Notes: a model not told the origin generated them from the letters alone. Counted from the stretch's first letter, positions 1 to 8,464 are shown. The stretch is 64,000 nucleotides of DNA from Synechococcus sp. BO 8801 (GCF_002252675.1 NZ_NQKY01000001.1:203315-267314), one strand, 5' to 3'. A program made the numbers and translations.

Positions 1-698
1 GGGAAGTCGATCGGCATCACCTCGCCGATGGAGGCGGCCGGGCCGTTGGTCATCATCACCAGCCGATCGGCGAGGAACAGGGCCTCATCGATGTCGTGGG
101 TGATCATCAGCACGGTGCATTTCTGGGTGTTCCAGATCTGCAGCAGCTCCTCCTGCAGCTCCTCCTTGGTGATCGCATCGAGGGCCCCGAAGGGTTCATC
201 GAGGATCAGCACCTCCGGGCGGATGGCCAGGGCGCGGGCGATGGCCACCCGCTGCTTCATGCCACCGGAGAGTTGGGGAATGCGCTTGTCCATGGCCTTC
301 TCCAGGCCCACCATCGCCAGATGGTCCACGGCGATCTCGCGCTTCTCGCGGCTGGAGAGGTCGGGCTTCACCTCGTCAATGGCCAGATAGACGTTCTCGT
401 AGGCCGTCATCCAGGGCAGCAGGGCGTATCCCTGAAAGACCACCATCCGATCGGGCCCGGGCTTCTCGATCGGCCTGCCGTTGAGCAGCACCTGGCCGGC
501 GGTGGGTGTCGAAAAGCCGGAGACCATGTTCAGCAGGGTGGACTTGCCGCAGCCGGAATGGCCGATGACGCAGATGAATTCCCCCTGCTCGACCTGCAGG
601 TTGATGTTGTCCAGCACCGGGTAGGGGCCGGTGGGGGTGGGGTAGACCTTGCCCAGGCCTTCGAAACGCAGCAGGGGCTGGGTGGCGGTGGTGATCAT
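1..698 (-). CDS. nrtD: Nitrate ABC transporter ATP-binding protein NrtD (3' end cut by window)
   Basis: ATPase subunit that with NrtC powers nitrate/nitrite import through NrtB. About 232 codons are visible from the ATG at 698; the C-terminus lies outside the window. The translation shows Walker A (GHSGCGKST), a Q-loop (VVFQGY), the ABC signature (LSGGMKQR), Walker B ([12 protein letters not shown]) and the H-loop (THDIDEA), all typical of the NitT/TauT importer ATPase family. It lies 27 bases after nrtC and is closely similar to the ATPase half of NrtC, as expected for the cyanobacterial NrtC/NrtD pair. It lacks an NrtA-like extension as far as can be seen. Confidence 0.95.
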   Translation of the reverse strand, partial: MITTATQPLLRFEGLGKVYPTPTGPYPVLDNINLQVEQGEFICVIGHSGCGKSTLLNMVSGFSTPTAGQVLLNGRPIEKPGPDRMVVFQGYALLPWMTAYENVYLAIDEVKPDLSSREKREIAVDHLAMVGLEKAMDKRIPQLSGGMKQRVAIARALAIRPEVLILDEPFGALDAITKEELQEELLQIWNTQKCTVLMITHDIDEALFLADRLVMMTNGPAASIGEVMPIDF

Positions 699-725
699 GG
701 GAGGAAGGGGCGGAGGGACGGCGGA

Positions 726-2723
726 TCAGACGCTGATGGCACGGGGCTGGCCGATGGGGATTTCGGCGACGCTGAAATCGCGGTGCAGGGACACATCGTT
801 GAGGTAGCCGATCGGGTCCTCGGGGTTGAAGGGGCGGCCGTCGAACAGTTCGATGCCCTGGCGCTGATAGCTCACGTCGTCCAGACCCAACTCGCGGGCG
901 GCGGTGCTGAACACCCCCACGCTGCAGACCCGCTCGAGGATCTCCACGTAGTTGCGGGGGAAGGGGATCTCGGCCCAGCGGGCCAGCTGGGTGAGGATCC
1001 AGAGGTGCTCGCTGCGGCTGGGCCGGTTCAGCCCCGCTCCGTAGAACAGGTGGTGCGGTTCGCCGTGGGGAGCGAAGGAGCCGGAATCGCCCTGCTGGCC
1101 GCTGAAGCGGATCAGATCGGCTTTGATCCCCAGATAGCGGCGGTCACTGAGCAGTTCGCTCATTTCCGCCCAGTGGGCGGGATCGGCGCAGTAGCGGCAG
1201 GCTTCCAGCAGGGCCTTGGTGAGGGCGATGTAGGTGTTGGGGTAGCTCTGGGCCCAGTCCTCGCGGGCGCCGAGCACCTTGCCGGGATGGCCCGACCAGA
1301 TCTCCAGATCCCCCACGATCGGCACACCATGACTGCTGCTGGCGGCCCGGAAGTTCCAGGGTTCGCCGATGCAGTAGCCGTCGATGGAGCCGTCCTTGAG
1401 GTCGGCGAGCATCTGGGCCGGCGGCAGGGTCTGCAGGTGCACGTCCTTGTCGGGGTCGATGCCGTTGGCCGCCAGCCAGTAGCGCAGCAGCAGGTTGTGC
1501 ATGGAGGCGGGATGGACGATGCCGATCCGGTGGGGCTCCCGCTCGTGGCTGCCCAACCAGGCGCGGTAGTCCTCCACCGTGCTGACGCCCTGTTCCGCCA
1601 GTCGTTTGGCGAGGGTCACCTCGTTGCCGTTGCGGCTGATGGTGAGGGAGGACACGATCGGCAGCGGCTCGCTGCCGTGGCCGCCGGCCGTCATCCAGGT
1701 GGGCATGCCCGAGGGCATCATCGCCGCGTCGAGGGTCTTGTCGACCAGACCGTCGACCACACCCCGCCAGCTGGTCTCCCGCACCAGCTGCACGTCGTCG
1801 AGACCGTGCTTGGTGAAGAACCCCTTGGCCTCCGCCACCGCCAGGGGGGCGCAGGCGGCCAGGGGAATGAAGCCCAGGTCGAGATTCACCTTTTCAAGGC
1901 CGTGGCGGGCCAGCACCTTGTGGGGGCGCGCCTGCCACTGCTTCACCCGCTTCTGGCGGTTGAGGAAGTAGATGATCTCCGAACGCAGGCTGTAGTAGCT
2001 GGGGTGGTGCACCACCGTGAGCCGCTGGCGTGGCCGGGGGATGTCCACCTCGAGGATGCCGCCGATCTTCGAGCCAGGACCGTTGGTGAGCATCACGATC
2101 CGGTCGGAAAGCAGCACCGCCTCGTCCACGTCGTGGGTGACCATCACCGCGGTGAGCTCGTGCTCGTTGCAGATCTGCATCAGCTTTTCCTGCAGATTCC
2201 CCCGCGTCAGCGCATCGAGGGCGCCGAAGGGTTCATCCAGCAGCAGCAGCTTGGGCTTGATGGCCAGGGCGCGGGCGATCGACACCCGCTGGCGCATGCC
2301 GCCCGAGAGCTGGGCGGGGAGCTTGGTGGCCGCCTGGGTCAGACCCACCATCTCCATGTGCTCTTCGATCAGCGCGTCCTGCTCCGCTTTGCCAAGGTCG
2401 GGCATCACCTCCTCGATTGCCAGGGCGATGTTCTGGCGAACGGTGAGCCAGGGCAGCAGCGAGTAGTTCTGAAAGACGACCATCTTGTCGGGGCCCGGGC
2501 GCTTCACCGTTTCGCCTTCGAGGAGCACGGTGCCGCTGGTGGGCAGATCCAGGCCGGCGATCATGTTGAGCAGGGTGGACTTGCCGCAACCGGAGTGGCC
2601 GATCAGGGAGATGAATTCGCCCTTGCGGATTTCCAGATCGATCCCCTTCAGGGCCAGGTAGTTGCCGCCACCGGTGAGGGGAAAGTTCTTTTCGAGATTC
2701 TGAACATCAACGAGTGCTGTCAT
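726..2723 (-). CDS. nrtC: Nitrate ABC transporter NrtC: ATPase fused to an NrtA-like regulatory domain
   Basis: Fused 665-residue subunit of the cyanobacterial nitrate importer. Residues ~1-260 are an ABC ATPase with Walker A (GHSGCGKST), Q-loop (VVFQNY), signature (LSGGMRQR), Walker B ([12 protein letters not shown]) and H-loop (VTHDVDEA). Residues ~275-660 resemble the binding protein NrtA (GFIPLAACAPLAVAEAKGFF, PSGMPTWM, YCIGEPWNF). In the studied family this C-terminal domain is cytoplasmic and mediates ammonium-responsive inhibition of transport; that role is inferred here by homology. The ATG at 2723 lies six bases after the stop of a 49-codon ORF, and nrtD follows. Confidence 0.96.
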   Translation of the reverse strand: MTALVDVQNLEKNFPLTGGGNYLALKGIDLEIRKGEFISLIGHSGCGKSTLLNMIAGLDLPTSGTVLLEGETVKRPGPDKMVVFQNYSLLPWLTVRQNIALAIEEVMPDLGKAEQDALIEEHMEMVGLTQAATKLPAQLSGGMRQRVSIARALAIKPKLLLLDEPFGALDALTRGNLQEKLMQICNEHELTAVMVTHDVDEAVLLSDRIVMLTNGPGSKIGGILEVDIPRPRQRLTVVHHPSYYSLRSEIIYFLNRQKRVKQWQARPHKVLARHGLEKVNLDLGFIPLAACAPLAVAEAKGFFTKHGLDDVQLVRETSWRGVVDGLVDKTLDAAMMPSGMPTWMTAGGHGSEPLPIVSSLTISRNGNEVTLAKRLAEQGVSTVEDYRAWLGSHEREPHRIGIVHPASMHNLLLRYWLAANGIDPDKDVHLQTLPPAQMLADLKDGSIDGYCIGEPWNFRAASSSHGVPIVGDLEIWSGHPGKVLGAREDWAQSYPNTYIALTKALLEACRYCADPAHWAEMSELLSDRRYLGIKADLIRFSGQQGDSGSFAPHGEPHHLFYGAGLNRPSRSEHLWILTQLARWAEIPFPRNYVEILERVCSVGVFSTAARELGLDDVSYQRQGIELFDGRPFNPEDPIGYLNDVSLHRDFSVAEIPIGQPRAISV

Positions 2724-2729
2724 GGCGGA

Positions 2730-2879
2730 TCACGTTTGGGGAAAGTGGAGGACACAGAAGGCCAGGACCATGGCGGTCATGAGCAGGAGGCGGGCCAGAA
2801 GAAAGCGGATCACGTTCTTCCTTTCGCTCATCCAGGCGTCGAGCCATCCAAAGGGCCTCAGGACAGTGGGCAGGTTCAT
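2730..2879 (-). CDS. Small membrane protein (49 aa) between nrtB and nrtC
   Basis: An open frame of 49 codons fits exactly between nrtB and nrtC: its ATG (2877-2879) is 13 bases after the nrtB stop and its TGA (2730-2732) six bases before the nrtC ATG. The product has a polar, tryptophan-containing N-terminus (residues 1-25, with WLDAWM then SERKNVIR) and one hydrophobic helix at about residues 26-46 with Arg25 and Arg30 near its start, followed by PQT. Such a product would sit singly in the inner membrane. The spacing suggests a translated operon member, perhaps a NrtB-associated microprotein. I do not recognise a family; function is unknown and the ORF could still be spacer sequence. Confidence 0.6.
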   Translation of the reverse strand: MNLPTVLRPFGWLDAWMSERKNVIRFLLARLLLMTAMVLAFCVLHFPQT

Positions 2880-2892
2880 GGCTGGGTGTGTC

Positions 2893-3726
2893 TCACTGGC
2901 CGGGGGAGATGCGGGACTGGATCCAGGCCATCAGGCGATCCAGCAGCAGGCCGATGCCGCCGATCCAGATCACGGCCAGCACGATGTCGCTGACGTAGTT
3001 CTGCTGGTAGGCATCCCAGATGAAGAAGCCGATGCCGACGATGCCGCTCATCACGATCTCGGCGGCGATGATCGCCAGCCAGGCCAGGCCGATGGAGATG
3101 CGCAGGCCCGTGAAGATGTAGGGAAGGGCCGAGGGGATGAGCACCTTGGTGAAGAAGGTCTTCTTCGACATCTGCAGCACCAGGGCCACGTTGTGGTAGT
3201 CCTGCGGGATCTGGCGCACCCCTTCGGCGGTGTTGATCAGGATCGGCCACACCGCGGTGATGAAGATCACGAAGATGGCCGCCGGCTGGTTCTTCTGGAA
3301 GATCACCAGGGCGATCGGCACCCAGGCCAGGGGGGCCACCATGCGCAGGAACTGGAACAGGGGGTCGAAGGCACGGTTGAGTGTCTTGTTGAGGCCCACG
3401 GCGATGCCGGCGCTGATCCCCACCACGGCGGCGAGGAAGTAACCCTGGGCGACCCGGCCCAGGCTGGCCATCGTCTGCCAGAAGAGGCCCTTGTCGAGGC
3501 CGCCTCGGTCGTAGAAGGGATAGAGCAGCAGTTCACGGGTGCGCTGCTCGGTGAACAGGCTCAGGGGACCGGGAAGCCGGGTGAGCCCGAGGCTGGCGCT
3601 GAGCTGCCAGGCCAGCAGAAAGCCGGCGATGCCGAACAGGGGCGGCAGGATCAGCTTGCGGTTGCGCTTCCACCAGAGCAGGGGGCCTGCCGCGTTGCTG
3701 GTGGGGTTGGGGGATGTGGTCGTCAT
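2893..3726 (-). CDS. nrtB: Nitrate ABC transporter permease NrtB
   Basis: Inner-membrane permease of the nitrate/nitrite importer, 277 aa, of the BPD_transp_1 type. The first hydrophobic segment follows a charged N-terminus (LVWWKRNRK region); several more helices follow, with the ATPase-coupling segment near residues 175-210 (QIPQDYHNVALVLQM, then KVLIPSALPYIFTG). The C-terminal helix contains WIGGIGLLLDRLM. The ATG at 3726 is 117 bases downstream of nrtA, across a perfect hairpin, and a 49-codon ORF follows 13 bases after the stop. Length and motifs match cyanobacterial NrtB. Confidence 0.95.
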   Translation of the reverse strand: MTTTSPNPTSNAAGPLLWWKRNRKLILPPLFGIAGFLLAWQLSASLGLTRLPGPLSLFTEQRTRELLLYPFYDRGGLDKGLFWQTMASLGRVAQGYFLAAVVGISAGIAVGLNKTLNRAFDPLFQFLRMVAPLAWVPIALVIFQKNQPAAIFVIFITAVWPILINTAEGVRQIPQDYHNVALVLQMSKKTFFTKVLIPSALPYIFTGLRISIGLAWLAIIAAEIVMSGIVGIGFFIWDAYQQNYVSDIVLAVIWIGGIGLLLDRLMAWIQSRISPGQ

Positions 3727-3774
3727 GGAAGGGGTTCGTCCTGGAAGAAAGGGATGGAATCCGTTGGAAGGAAT

Positions 3775-3798
3775 GACCCGTGACGGCAGTCACGGGTC
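3775..3798 (-). promoter_or_regulatory. Intercistronic hairpin between nrtA and nrtB
   Basis: Perfect inverted repeat GACCCGTGAC / GTCACGGGTC with a four-base loop, 46 bases after the nrtA stop and 49 bases before the nrtB start. No T-run follows on the minus strand, so it is not a classical intrinsic terminator. Its place after a binding-protein gene suggests a 3' stabiliser or partial attenuator that lets nrtA be made in excess over the membrane subunits (inference). Confidence 0.7.
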
Positions 3799-3843
3799 TG
3801 GGAGGTGCAGGGCCGATGGGGCACCGGCCTCTGGGCGATCGAA

Positions 3844-5172
3844 TCAGCGCTTGATCTTGAGGCTGTCGAGATAGGCCTGGGGGTTCTCAGGATCGAAGAC
3901 GATTCCGTCGAAGAAGGTCTCCTTGCCGCGGGAGGAACCGGTGGGAATGTCCTTGGCGGGCAGCCCCAGTTCGGTGGCGGCCTGGCGCCAGATGTCTTCC
4001 CGGTTCACCTTGTCGACCAGGGCTTTGGCCTGCTCGATCGAGGTGAGCTTGCCGGGGTGCATGTTCCAGCGCAGCGATTCCACCAGGAACCACAGACTCA
4101 GGCTCTTGTAGGGATAGGAGATCACCCCCCGATCACTCATCCAGTAGATCGGGCCCAGCTTCGGATCGTTCACCGGTTTGCGATCCGCACCCAGCAGGTA
4201 CTCGCCCTTCAGCGCGGGTTCGAGCACCTCTACCGGGGTGTTGAAATAGGCGCGGGAGCTGATCAGCTTGGCCACCTCGCTGCGGTTCTCGGGCTTGTCG
4301 GCCCACTGCTGGGCCTCGATCAGGCCCTTCACCAGCGCCACCGCCGCCTTGGGATTCTTGTCGACCCAGTCGCTGCGGACCGCCAGGAATTCCTCGGGGT
4401 GCACCGGCCACATCTGGGCGGTGAGGGCGGCCAGGTAGCCGATGTCATCCTTGACGATCCGGAACGGCCAGGGATCGCCGGTGCTGAACGCATCCATGGT
4501 GCCGTTGCGCATGCCCTGGAGGGTCTCGGTGGAGGGCACGGTCAGCAGCTCGATGTCCTTGTCGGGATCGACACCCCCCGCCGCCAGCCAGTAGCGGATC
4601 CAGAGGTCCTGGTTGGCATTGGGGAAGGTGTAGGCGGCGCGGAACTTGCGGCCTTCCTTCTGCGGGAAGCGCTGGAAGACATCCACGGCCGGGGCCAGAT
4701 CCAGCCCCAGGTTGTCGGCCTTGAGGCTGTTGGAGACCGCAATGCCATTGCCCTGGCTGTTCAGCTGGGCCAGCACCACCATGGGCACCTTCTTGCCGTC
4801 GGTGATGATCCCTTCGGTGATCAGGTGGGGCATCGGCAGCTGCCACTGGCCCCCATCGATGCCGCCGCCGGCGGAGCCGAGCACCACGTTGTCGCGGGCG
4901 GCGGGCCAGCTGGCCTGCTTGGCCAGTTCCACCTTGATCCCGTGCTTCGCGAAGAAGCCCTTCTCCACACCCACCACCAGGGGAGCGGCTTCCAGGATGG
5001 GGATGTAGCCGAGCTTGATGGTGCCCAGCTCCTGGCCGGCCGCAGGGCTGGCGGCCTGGGGCGAGCTGGTGGACTCGGAGGTGCCTGGTGGATTGCCCAG
5101 GCATCCGGCGAGCAGCAGGGAGGATCCCAGGGCTGCCCCGAACCGGGTGAGGAAGCGACGGCGACTCGTCAT
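3844..5172 (-). CDS. nrtA: Nitrate-binding lipoprotein NrtA
   Basis: Periplasmic nitrate/nitrite-binding protein that feeds NrtB. Starting at the ATG at 5172 gives 442 aa with a twin-arginine-like signal ([10 protein letters not shown]) and a lipobox (LLLAGC, Cys about residue 24); an upstream in-frame ATG at 5214 would add 14 residues before the signal and is less likely. The mature part has the NrtA/CmpA hallmarks: [42 protein letters not shown] and [10 protein letters not shown]. First gene of nrtABCD, it is followed by a strong hairpin that probably sets its expression level relative to nrtB. Confidence 0.96.
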   Translation of the reverse strand: MTSRRRFLTRFGAALGSSLLLAGCLGNPPGTSESTSSPQAASPAAGQELGTIKLGYIPILEAAPLVVGVEKGFFAKHGIKVELAKQASWPAARDNVVLGSAGGGIDGGQWQLPMPHLITEGIITDGKKVPMVVLAQLNSQGNGIAVSNSLKADNLGLDLAPAVDVFQRFPQKEGRKFRAAYTFPNANQDLWIRYWLAAGGVDPDKDIELLTVPSTETLQGMRNGTMDAFSTGDPWPFRIVKDDIGYLAALTAQMWPVHPEEFLAVRSDWVDKNPKAAVALVKGLIEAQQWADKPENRSEVAKLISSRAYFNTPVEVLEPALKGEYLLGADRKPVNDPKLGPIYWMSDRGVISYPYKSLSLWFLVESLRWNMHPGKLTSIEQAKALVDKVNREDIWRQAATELGLPAKDIPTGSSRGKETFFDGIVFDPENPQAYLDSLKIKR

Positions 5173-5418
5173 GGCATTCAGGTGTTGATGGAGGAAGTTG
5201 AAAAGGGTTGGCAAGAAAAGAAGAGGGGCTGCTCAAAGAACAGTCCCATGGGGCTAATCCGTGGTTGTCAGCGTCTCCTCAGCGTGGAGACTATGGCGAA
5301 GGGAGAAGGGCTGAAACGGTGCGTTCGAGGGTGGTTTGGCGACCCCGGATTTGGGGTCCGGCAACATTAGTGGTTGAGCCCTAATCCTGGGTGTCGACTT
5401 GAAGCAGACCTGCCAATC

Positions 5419-5449
5419 TCCTGAATAAATCTGGCTTATGCATTCAGGA
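5419..5449. promoter_or_regulatory. 8-bp inverted repeat upstream of nrtA (operator candidate)
   Basis: TCCTGAAT (5419-5426) and ATTCAGGA (5442-5449) form perfect half-sites separated by 15 bases, centre to centre 23 bases (about two helical turns). The spacer is AT-rich and could contain promoter elements on the minus strand. It could bind a dimeric regulator, for instance the Crp-type protein encoded 500 bases upstream, or form a leader hairpin. No binding evidence exists. Confidence 0.45.
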
Positions 5450-5469
5450 ATACAAGGCTCAGGACACAG

Positions 5470-5483
5470 GTATCCCGAACAAC
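5470..5483. promoter_or_regulatory. Near-consensus NtcA box
   Basis: GTA-N8-AAC on the plus strand (GTT-N8-TAC on the minus strand) matches the palindromic NtcA consensus GTA-N8-TAC at five of six defined positions. It lies about 300 bases upstream of nrtA and just upstream of the inverted repeat. nrt operons of cyanobacteria are classic NtcA targets, so position favours function, but one mismatch in so short a motif is weak evidence. Confidence 0.35.
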
Positions 5484-5512
5484 ATCCGCTGCTAAATGGC
5501 CTGGAGGGCCGC

Positions 5513-6022
5513 TTACTCCTGCTGCTGGCGCATCCGCGCCGACACCTGGGCTTCAGGGTCGACGCCGGCAAATGTCGGAGGCAGCCACACCCGCACCACC
5601 ATCAGCAGGGCCATGGTCATCAGGAACAGGCAGACCGCCAGGATCTGTTGCCAGTCCGTCTCCAGCACGCCGCGGACGATCACTTCCCGGAGCACCGAGA
5701 CGATGGCGATCTCCACCGCCACCCCGATCGACACCCGTTGTTCCTGCAGATAGATGATCAGCAGGCGGAACAGCTCCACCAGGATCAGGATGAACAGGAT
5801 GTCGGCCGTGACCTCGTGAAACTCCGATGTGGAGAAGAGGGTCGAAAAGGTTCGCTTCAGCTGGAGCACCATCACGCCGAAAAGCCCCAGGCAGAGGGAA
5901 ATGGCGATCAGGTCCTGGACGGCCTCAAGGGACTTGACGATCTGGCTGCGGCGGAGCTGCTGATGCCAGGGGATGGCGTCATGGGGTGTCGAAACCGGCG
6001 TTCCGGTGGGCGGGTGGTTCAT
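5513..6022 (-). CDS. PsiE-family phosphate-starvation-like membrane protein
   Basis: Predicted 169-residue inner-membrane protein with four hydrophobic segments (about residues 38-53, 68-88, 96-112 and 122-142), matching the PsiE (phosphate-starvation-inducible E) family by layout and by the motifs FTDILFIL-like (TADILFILILVELFRLLI) and the charged loop REVIVRG. The biochemical role of PsiE is not established. Its ATG at 6022 lies inside the 3' end of the Crp-type gene (44-base overlap in another frame), so the two are probably cotranscribed toward nrtA, 340 bases away. Confidence 0.75.
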   Translation of the reverse strand: MNHPPTGTPVSTPHDAIPWHQQLRRSQIVKSLEAVQDLIAISLCLGLFGVMVLQLKRTFSTLFSTSEFHEVTADILFILILVELFRLLIIYLQEQRVSIGVAVEIAIVSVLREVIVRGVLETDWQQILAVCLFLMTMALLMVVRVWLPPTFAGVDPEAQVSARMRQQQE

Positions 6023-6647
6023 GGCGAAGGGTTTTCGGGAACGGGAAGGGGGCCACGGGAAGGGTGTCTGGGTTTTCGCTCGGGATCTGGGGGCTGGCGG
6101 CGCGAGGGACGAGCAGATCGGCCTCGCTGACCTTGACGACCTGGCCCTTGCTGCGGAACCGGGTCAGGGATTTGGTCACGGTGACCCTGGTCATGCCGGC
6201 GATGTCGGCGAGCTGGCGGTGGGTCAGGTTCATGTCCTCCAGCGAGAGGGTGGTGCCGCTGGTGCTGACCCGGCCGAAGCGGGCCCCGATCCAGTGCAGC
6301 AACCGCAGCAGCCGGGAGTCGGCGGGTCGGACGCGGTGGATCTGCAGCAACTGGGTGGTCTGGGTGAACAGATCCCTCATGAAGTCAAGGGTCTCGCCCT
6401 CGCTTGGCTCGAATTCGACCACCACCACCCGGGTGAGGGAGATGAGCTCGTAGGGAGTCACATCACAGCCGATGGGTGTGATCAGATCGCCCGGTCCCCA
6501 GATGCCAAGGGTGATGGACTCTCCCTCTTCATTCCAGGTGTTGGCTCGGATGTAGCCATCGTCGATCCGCCAGCTGATGTCGGCGGGCACATGATCATCA
6601 GCGCGGAGGGTCAGCTGCAGCGGTCGGGCGGGCATGGCGAGGGTCAT
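5979..6647 (-). CDS. Crp/Fnr-family transcriptional regulator
   Basis: About 222 aa from the ATG at 6647; an in-frame ATG at 6689 would add 14 residues. The N-terminal half is a cyclic-nucleotide-binding-like beta roll (GYIRANTWNEEGESITLGIWGPGDLI) without the cAMP phosphate-cassette arginine-serine pair, so cAMP is unlikely as ligand. A dimer helix and a C-terminal winged helix follow, with recognition-helix motif TRVTVTKSLTRFRSKG, comparable to NtcA (TRVTVTR). A proline-rich tail of about 40 residues is unusual. Position upstream of and co-directional with psiE and nrtABCD suggests regulation of nitrogen genes or of itself; that is inference. Confidence 0.8.
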   Translation of the reverse strand: MTLAMPARPLQLTLRADDHVPADISWRIDDGYIRANTWNEEGESITLGIWGPGDLITPIGCDVTPYELISLTRVVVVEFEPSEGETLDFMRDLFTQTTQLLQIHRVRPADSRLLRLLHWIGARFGRVSTSGTTLSLEDMNLTHRQLADIAGMTRVTVTKSLTRFRSKGQVVKVSEADLLVPRAASPQIPSENPDTLPVAPFPFPKTLRHEPPAHRNAGFDTP

Positions 6648-6845
6648 GTCACGGCGAATGGCATGGCGGGAGGCTCCGGCGGGCTGCATGGCGAGCTGCG
6701 GATGATTGGGCTTGATGGTGTGATCGTTGCGTGGTGCCCAACCACCGGGCAGGACCTGGTGTTGGAGTCCGGGAACATTAATGACCAGATGTGGGTGTTG
6801 GGTGCTAGGTCGACGCAGGATTACCAATCCAGCCGATAAGTCCCG

Positions 6846-7745
6846 GTGATCGGATTGCCGCCCTTCGCCTGTCGCCCTCCGGAGGCTTTTGCTGGCCGTC
6901 CGGTCAGCCTGGCCACCCGCCATGGCAAGGAGCGGCTGCTGGCCAGGCCCTTCCGCCATGGCCTCGACCTCAGCCTCGTTCTGGCCACGGGCTTCGACAC
7001 CGACCTGCTCGGCACCTTCAGCGGTGAACGGCCCCGTCCCGCCGATGCCCTCGAGACCTGCCGGCGCAAGGCGGAGGCCGGCATGGACGACACGGGTCTG
7101 GATCTCGGGCTGGCCAGTGAGGGCAGCTTCGGGTCCCACCCCGCCCTCCCCTGGATGACGGTGGGCACCGAGTGGCTCACCTTCGTGGACCGCCGCGAGG
7201 GTCTGCTGATCGCCGAGAGCCTGGTGGCGACGCGCATCAACTTCGACCGCCGGCGGGTGTCACCGCAGGACGACATCCAGGACTGGCTCGATCGGGTGGG
7301 CTTTCCCTCCCATGCCCTGATCGCCAGTCCCCATGCCGGCGATGGCGACGGGGGCAGCCCCGGTACCCCCCTGATCAAAGGACTGCGGACCCATGCGGCG
7401 CTGGCCGAGGCCCAGGGCCGCTGTGCCCGGGCCTCGAGCGATGGCTCGGTCTGGCTGGAGACCGACATGCGGGCCCACTGCAACCCGACCCGACGGCTGG
7501 CGATCCGCTCTCTGGCGTTCCGGCTGGTCCGGCGGATCGCCCGTCCCTGTCCGGCCTGCGGTGCGCCGGGCTGGGGCCGTTGCGACGTGCGGGTCGGCCT
7601 GCCCTGCAGCTGGTGCGGCCACCCCACCGAGCGCCTTCTGGCCGAGGTGTGGGGCTGCGTCGCCTGCGCCCATCGCCAGGAGCGGCCCCGCCCGGATGGT
7701 CGACTTACGGCCGATCCCGGGGATTGCCCGCGCTGCAATCCCTGA
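6846..7745 (+). CDS. DUF6671 family protein with C-terminal zinc-ribbon-like cysteines
   Basis: 299-residue protein starting with GTG at 6846, divergent from the Crp-type gene. The body carries the conserved stretches of DUF6671: RHGKERLLARPF, GTFSGERPRP, GLASEGSFGSHP, ATRINFD and HCNPTRR. The C-terminus has paired cysteines (CPACGAPGWG, CSWCG, CVACAH, CPRC) that look like a metal-binding ribbon. Function of the family is unknown; a soluble cytoplasmic protein is likely. No operon partner: the next gene converges. Confidence 0.75.
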   Translation: MIGLPPFACRPPEAFAGRPVSLATRHGKERLLARPFRHGLDLSLVLATGFDTDLLGTFSGERPRPADALETCRRKAEAGMDDTGLDLGLASEGSFGSHPALPWMTVGTEWLTFVDRREGLLIAESLVATRINFDRRRVSPQDDIQDWLDRVGFPSHALIASPHAGDGDGGSPGTPLIKGLRTHAALAEAQGRCARASSDGSVWLETDMRAHCNPTRRLAIRSLAFRLVRRIARPCPACGAPGWGRCDVRVGLPCSWCGHPTERLLAEVWGCVACAHRQERPRPDGRLTADPGDCPRCNP

Positions 7746-7920
7746 GAGAACTCTCCGGATCCTGTCAGCCCGATCCGCCTTGCCGATCGGTCGTGGCAGC
7801 TACCCGGCCAGGTGTCCGGTTGTCAGCGTCAACAGAATCGGTTTTCTAGGGTTGCTGTCTCCTGGAATCCCGATCCGGTGGGGCACCTGCAAGGGCTCTG
7901 CCGGATTTTTTATCGGCCGC

Positions 7921-8370
7921 TCATGATGCGGGGTGGAGGTGCTGAGCCGGAGTCTGCGGTGCCACGGCAGCAGAAGAAGGGACCGCGCAGCGCTCGCGGC
8001 AGAGAACCTCCAGGGACGGCCGGCCGGTGATGGCCAGACGCCAGCGGGCCCAGAGTCCGTAGAGGGCATCCACCAGGGGCCGCAGCAGGGGCCAGCGGGT
8101 GGGGGCGTAGAGCCAGCCCAGACCCACCAGCCCATAGGCCTGGCGGAACACCTCCACATCCCGGATCACCTCGCCGTCGCTGCGCAGGGCGTGCATGCGG
8201 CCCATGGCCTCGGCGTAGGTGATGCCGCCGTGGCGGGCCGGGTCGTAGGCGGGGTCATTGACGTCCACGAAGGCCAGCCGGCCCACCCCCCGGTCGCGGC
8301 GGCGCAGGGTGTTCACCTCCCGCAGGCACAGGGGGCAGCCGCCATCGAACAGCAGGGTGAGCTCGGCCAT
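7921..8370 (-). CDS. DCC-family thiol-disulfide oxidoreductase (DUF393)
   Basis: 149-residue protein beginning MAELTLLFDGGCPLC, with the family's CPLC redox motif at residues ~13-16. Further conserved stretches are RLAFVDVND, GITYAEAMGRMHA and the hydrophobic WLYAPTRWPLLRPLVDALYGLWAR. DCC proteins are thioredoxin-fold-like; physiological substrates are unknown. It converges with the DUF6671 gene across 175 bases that contain no clear terminator, and diverges from the acyltransferase at 8465. Confidence 0.85.
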   Translation of the reverse strand: MAELTLLFDGGCPLCLREVNTLRRRDRGVGRLAFVDVNDPAYDPARHGGITYAEAMGRMHALRSDGEVIRDVEVFRQAYGLVGLGWLYAPTRWPLLRPLVDALYGLWARWRLAITGRPSLEVLCRERCAVPSSAAVAPQTPAQHLHPAS

Positions 8371-8464
8371 GGGGCTCCAGACGCCTGGTGAGCCTAGAAA
8401 GAGCTGTCACCGTCCCGGTGGCGCCCGTCCGGTGGCCAGACTCCAGCCCGCTCCCCTCTCCCCC

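Larger units (their letters stand above)
5173..5512 (-). promoter_or_regulatory. Upstream/leader region of nrtABCD
   Basis: About 340 bases without a convincing gene, between the PsiE-like gene and nrtA. It is clearly more AT-rich than the flanking genes around 5400-5490. It contains a near-consensus NtcA box (5470-5483), an 8-bp inverted repeat (5419-5449) and a weaker hairpin GACCCC/GGGGTC (5341-5358). The promoter of nrtA most likely lies here, leaving a leader of 200 bases or more. ORFs reading through it lack family resemblance and overlap psiE. Confidence 0.55.

Noticed and set aside
96-2993. 965-codon open frame on the plus strand opposite nrtC/nrtD
   Set aside because: High-GC shadow: it is antisense to two clear ABC ATPase genes with full motifs and has low-complexity Gly/Ala/Gln/His content and no family resemblance.
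5254-5571. 105-codon minus-strand frame across the nrtA promoter region and the psiE end
   Set aside because: It overlaps the psiE stop and the inverted repeat, has no family resemblance and no ribosome site.
7746-7920. Possible bidirectional terminator before a T-run (7899-7912 region)
   Set aside because: A T-run is present but no convincing stem directly precedes it; the candidates are 6 bp or shorter.
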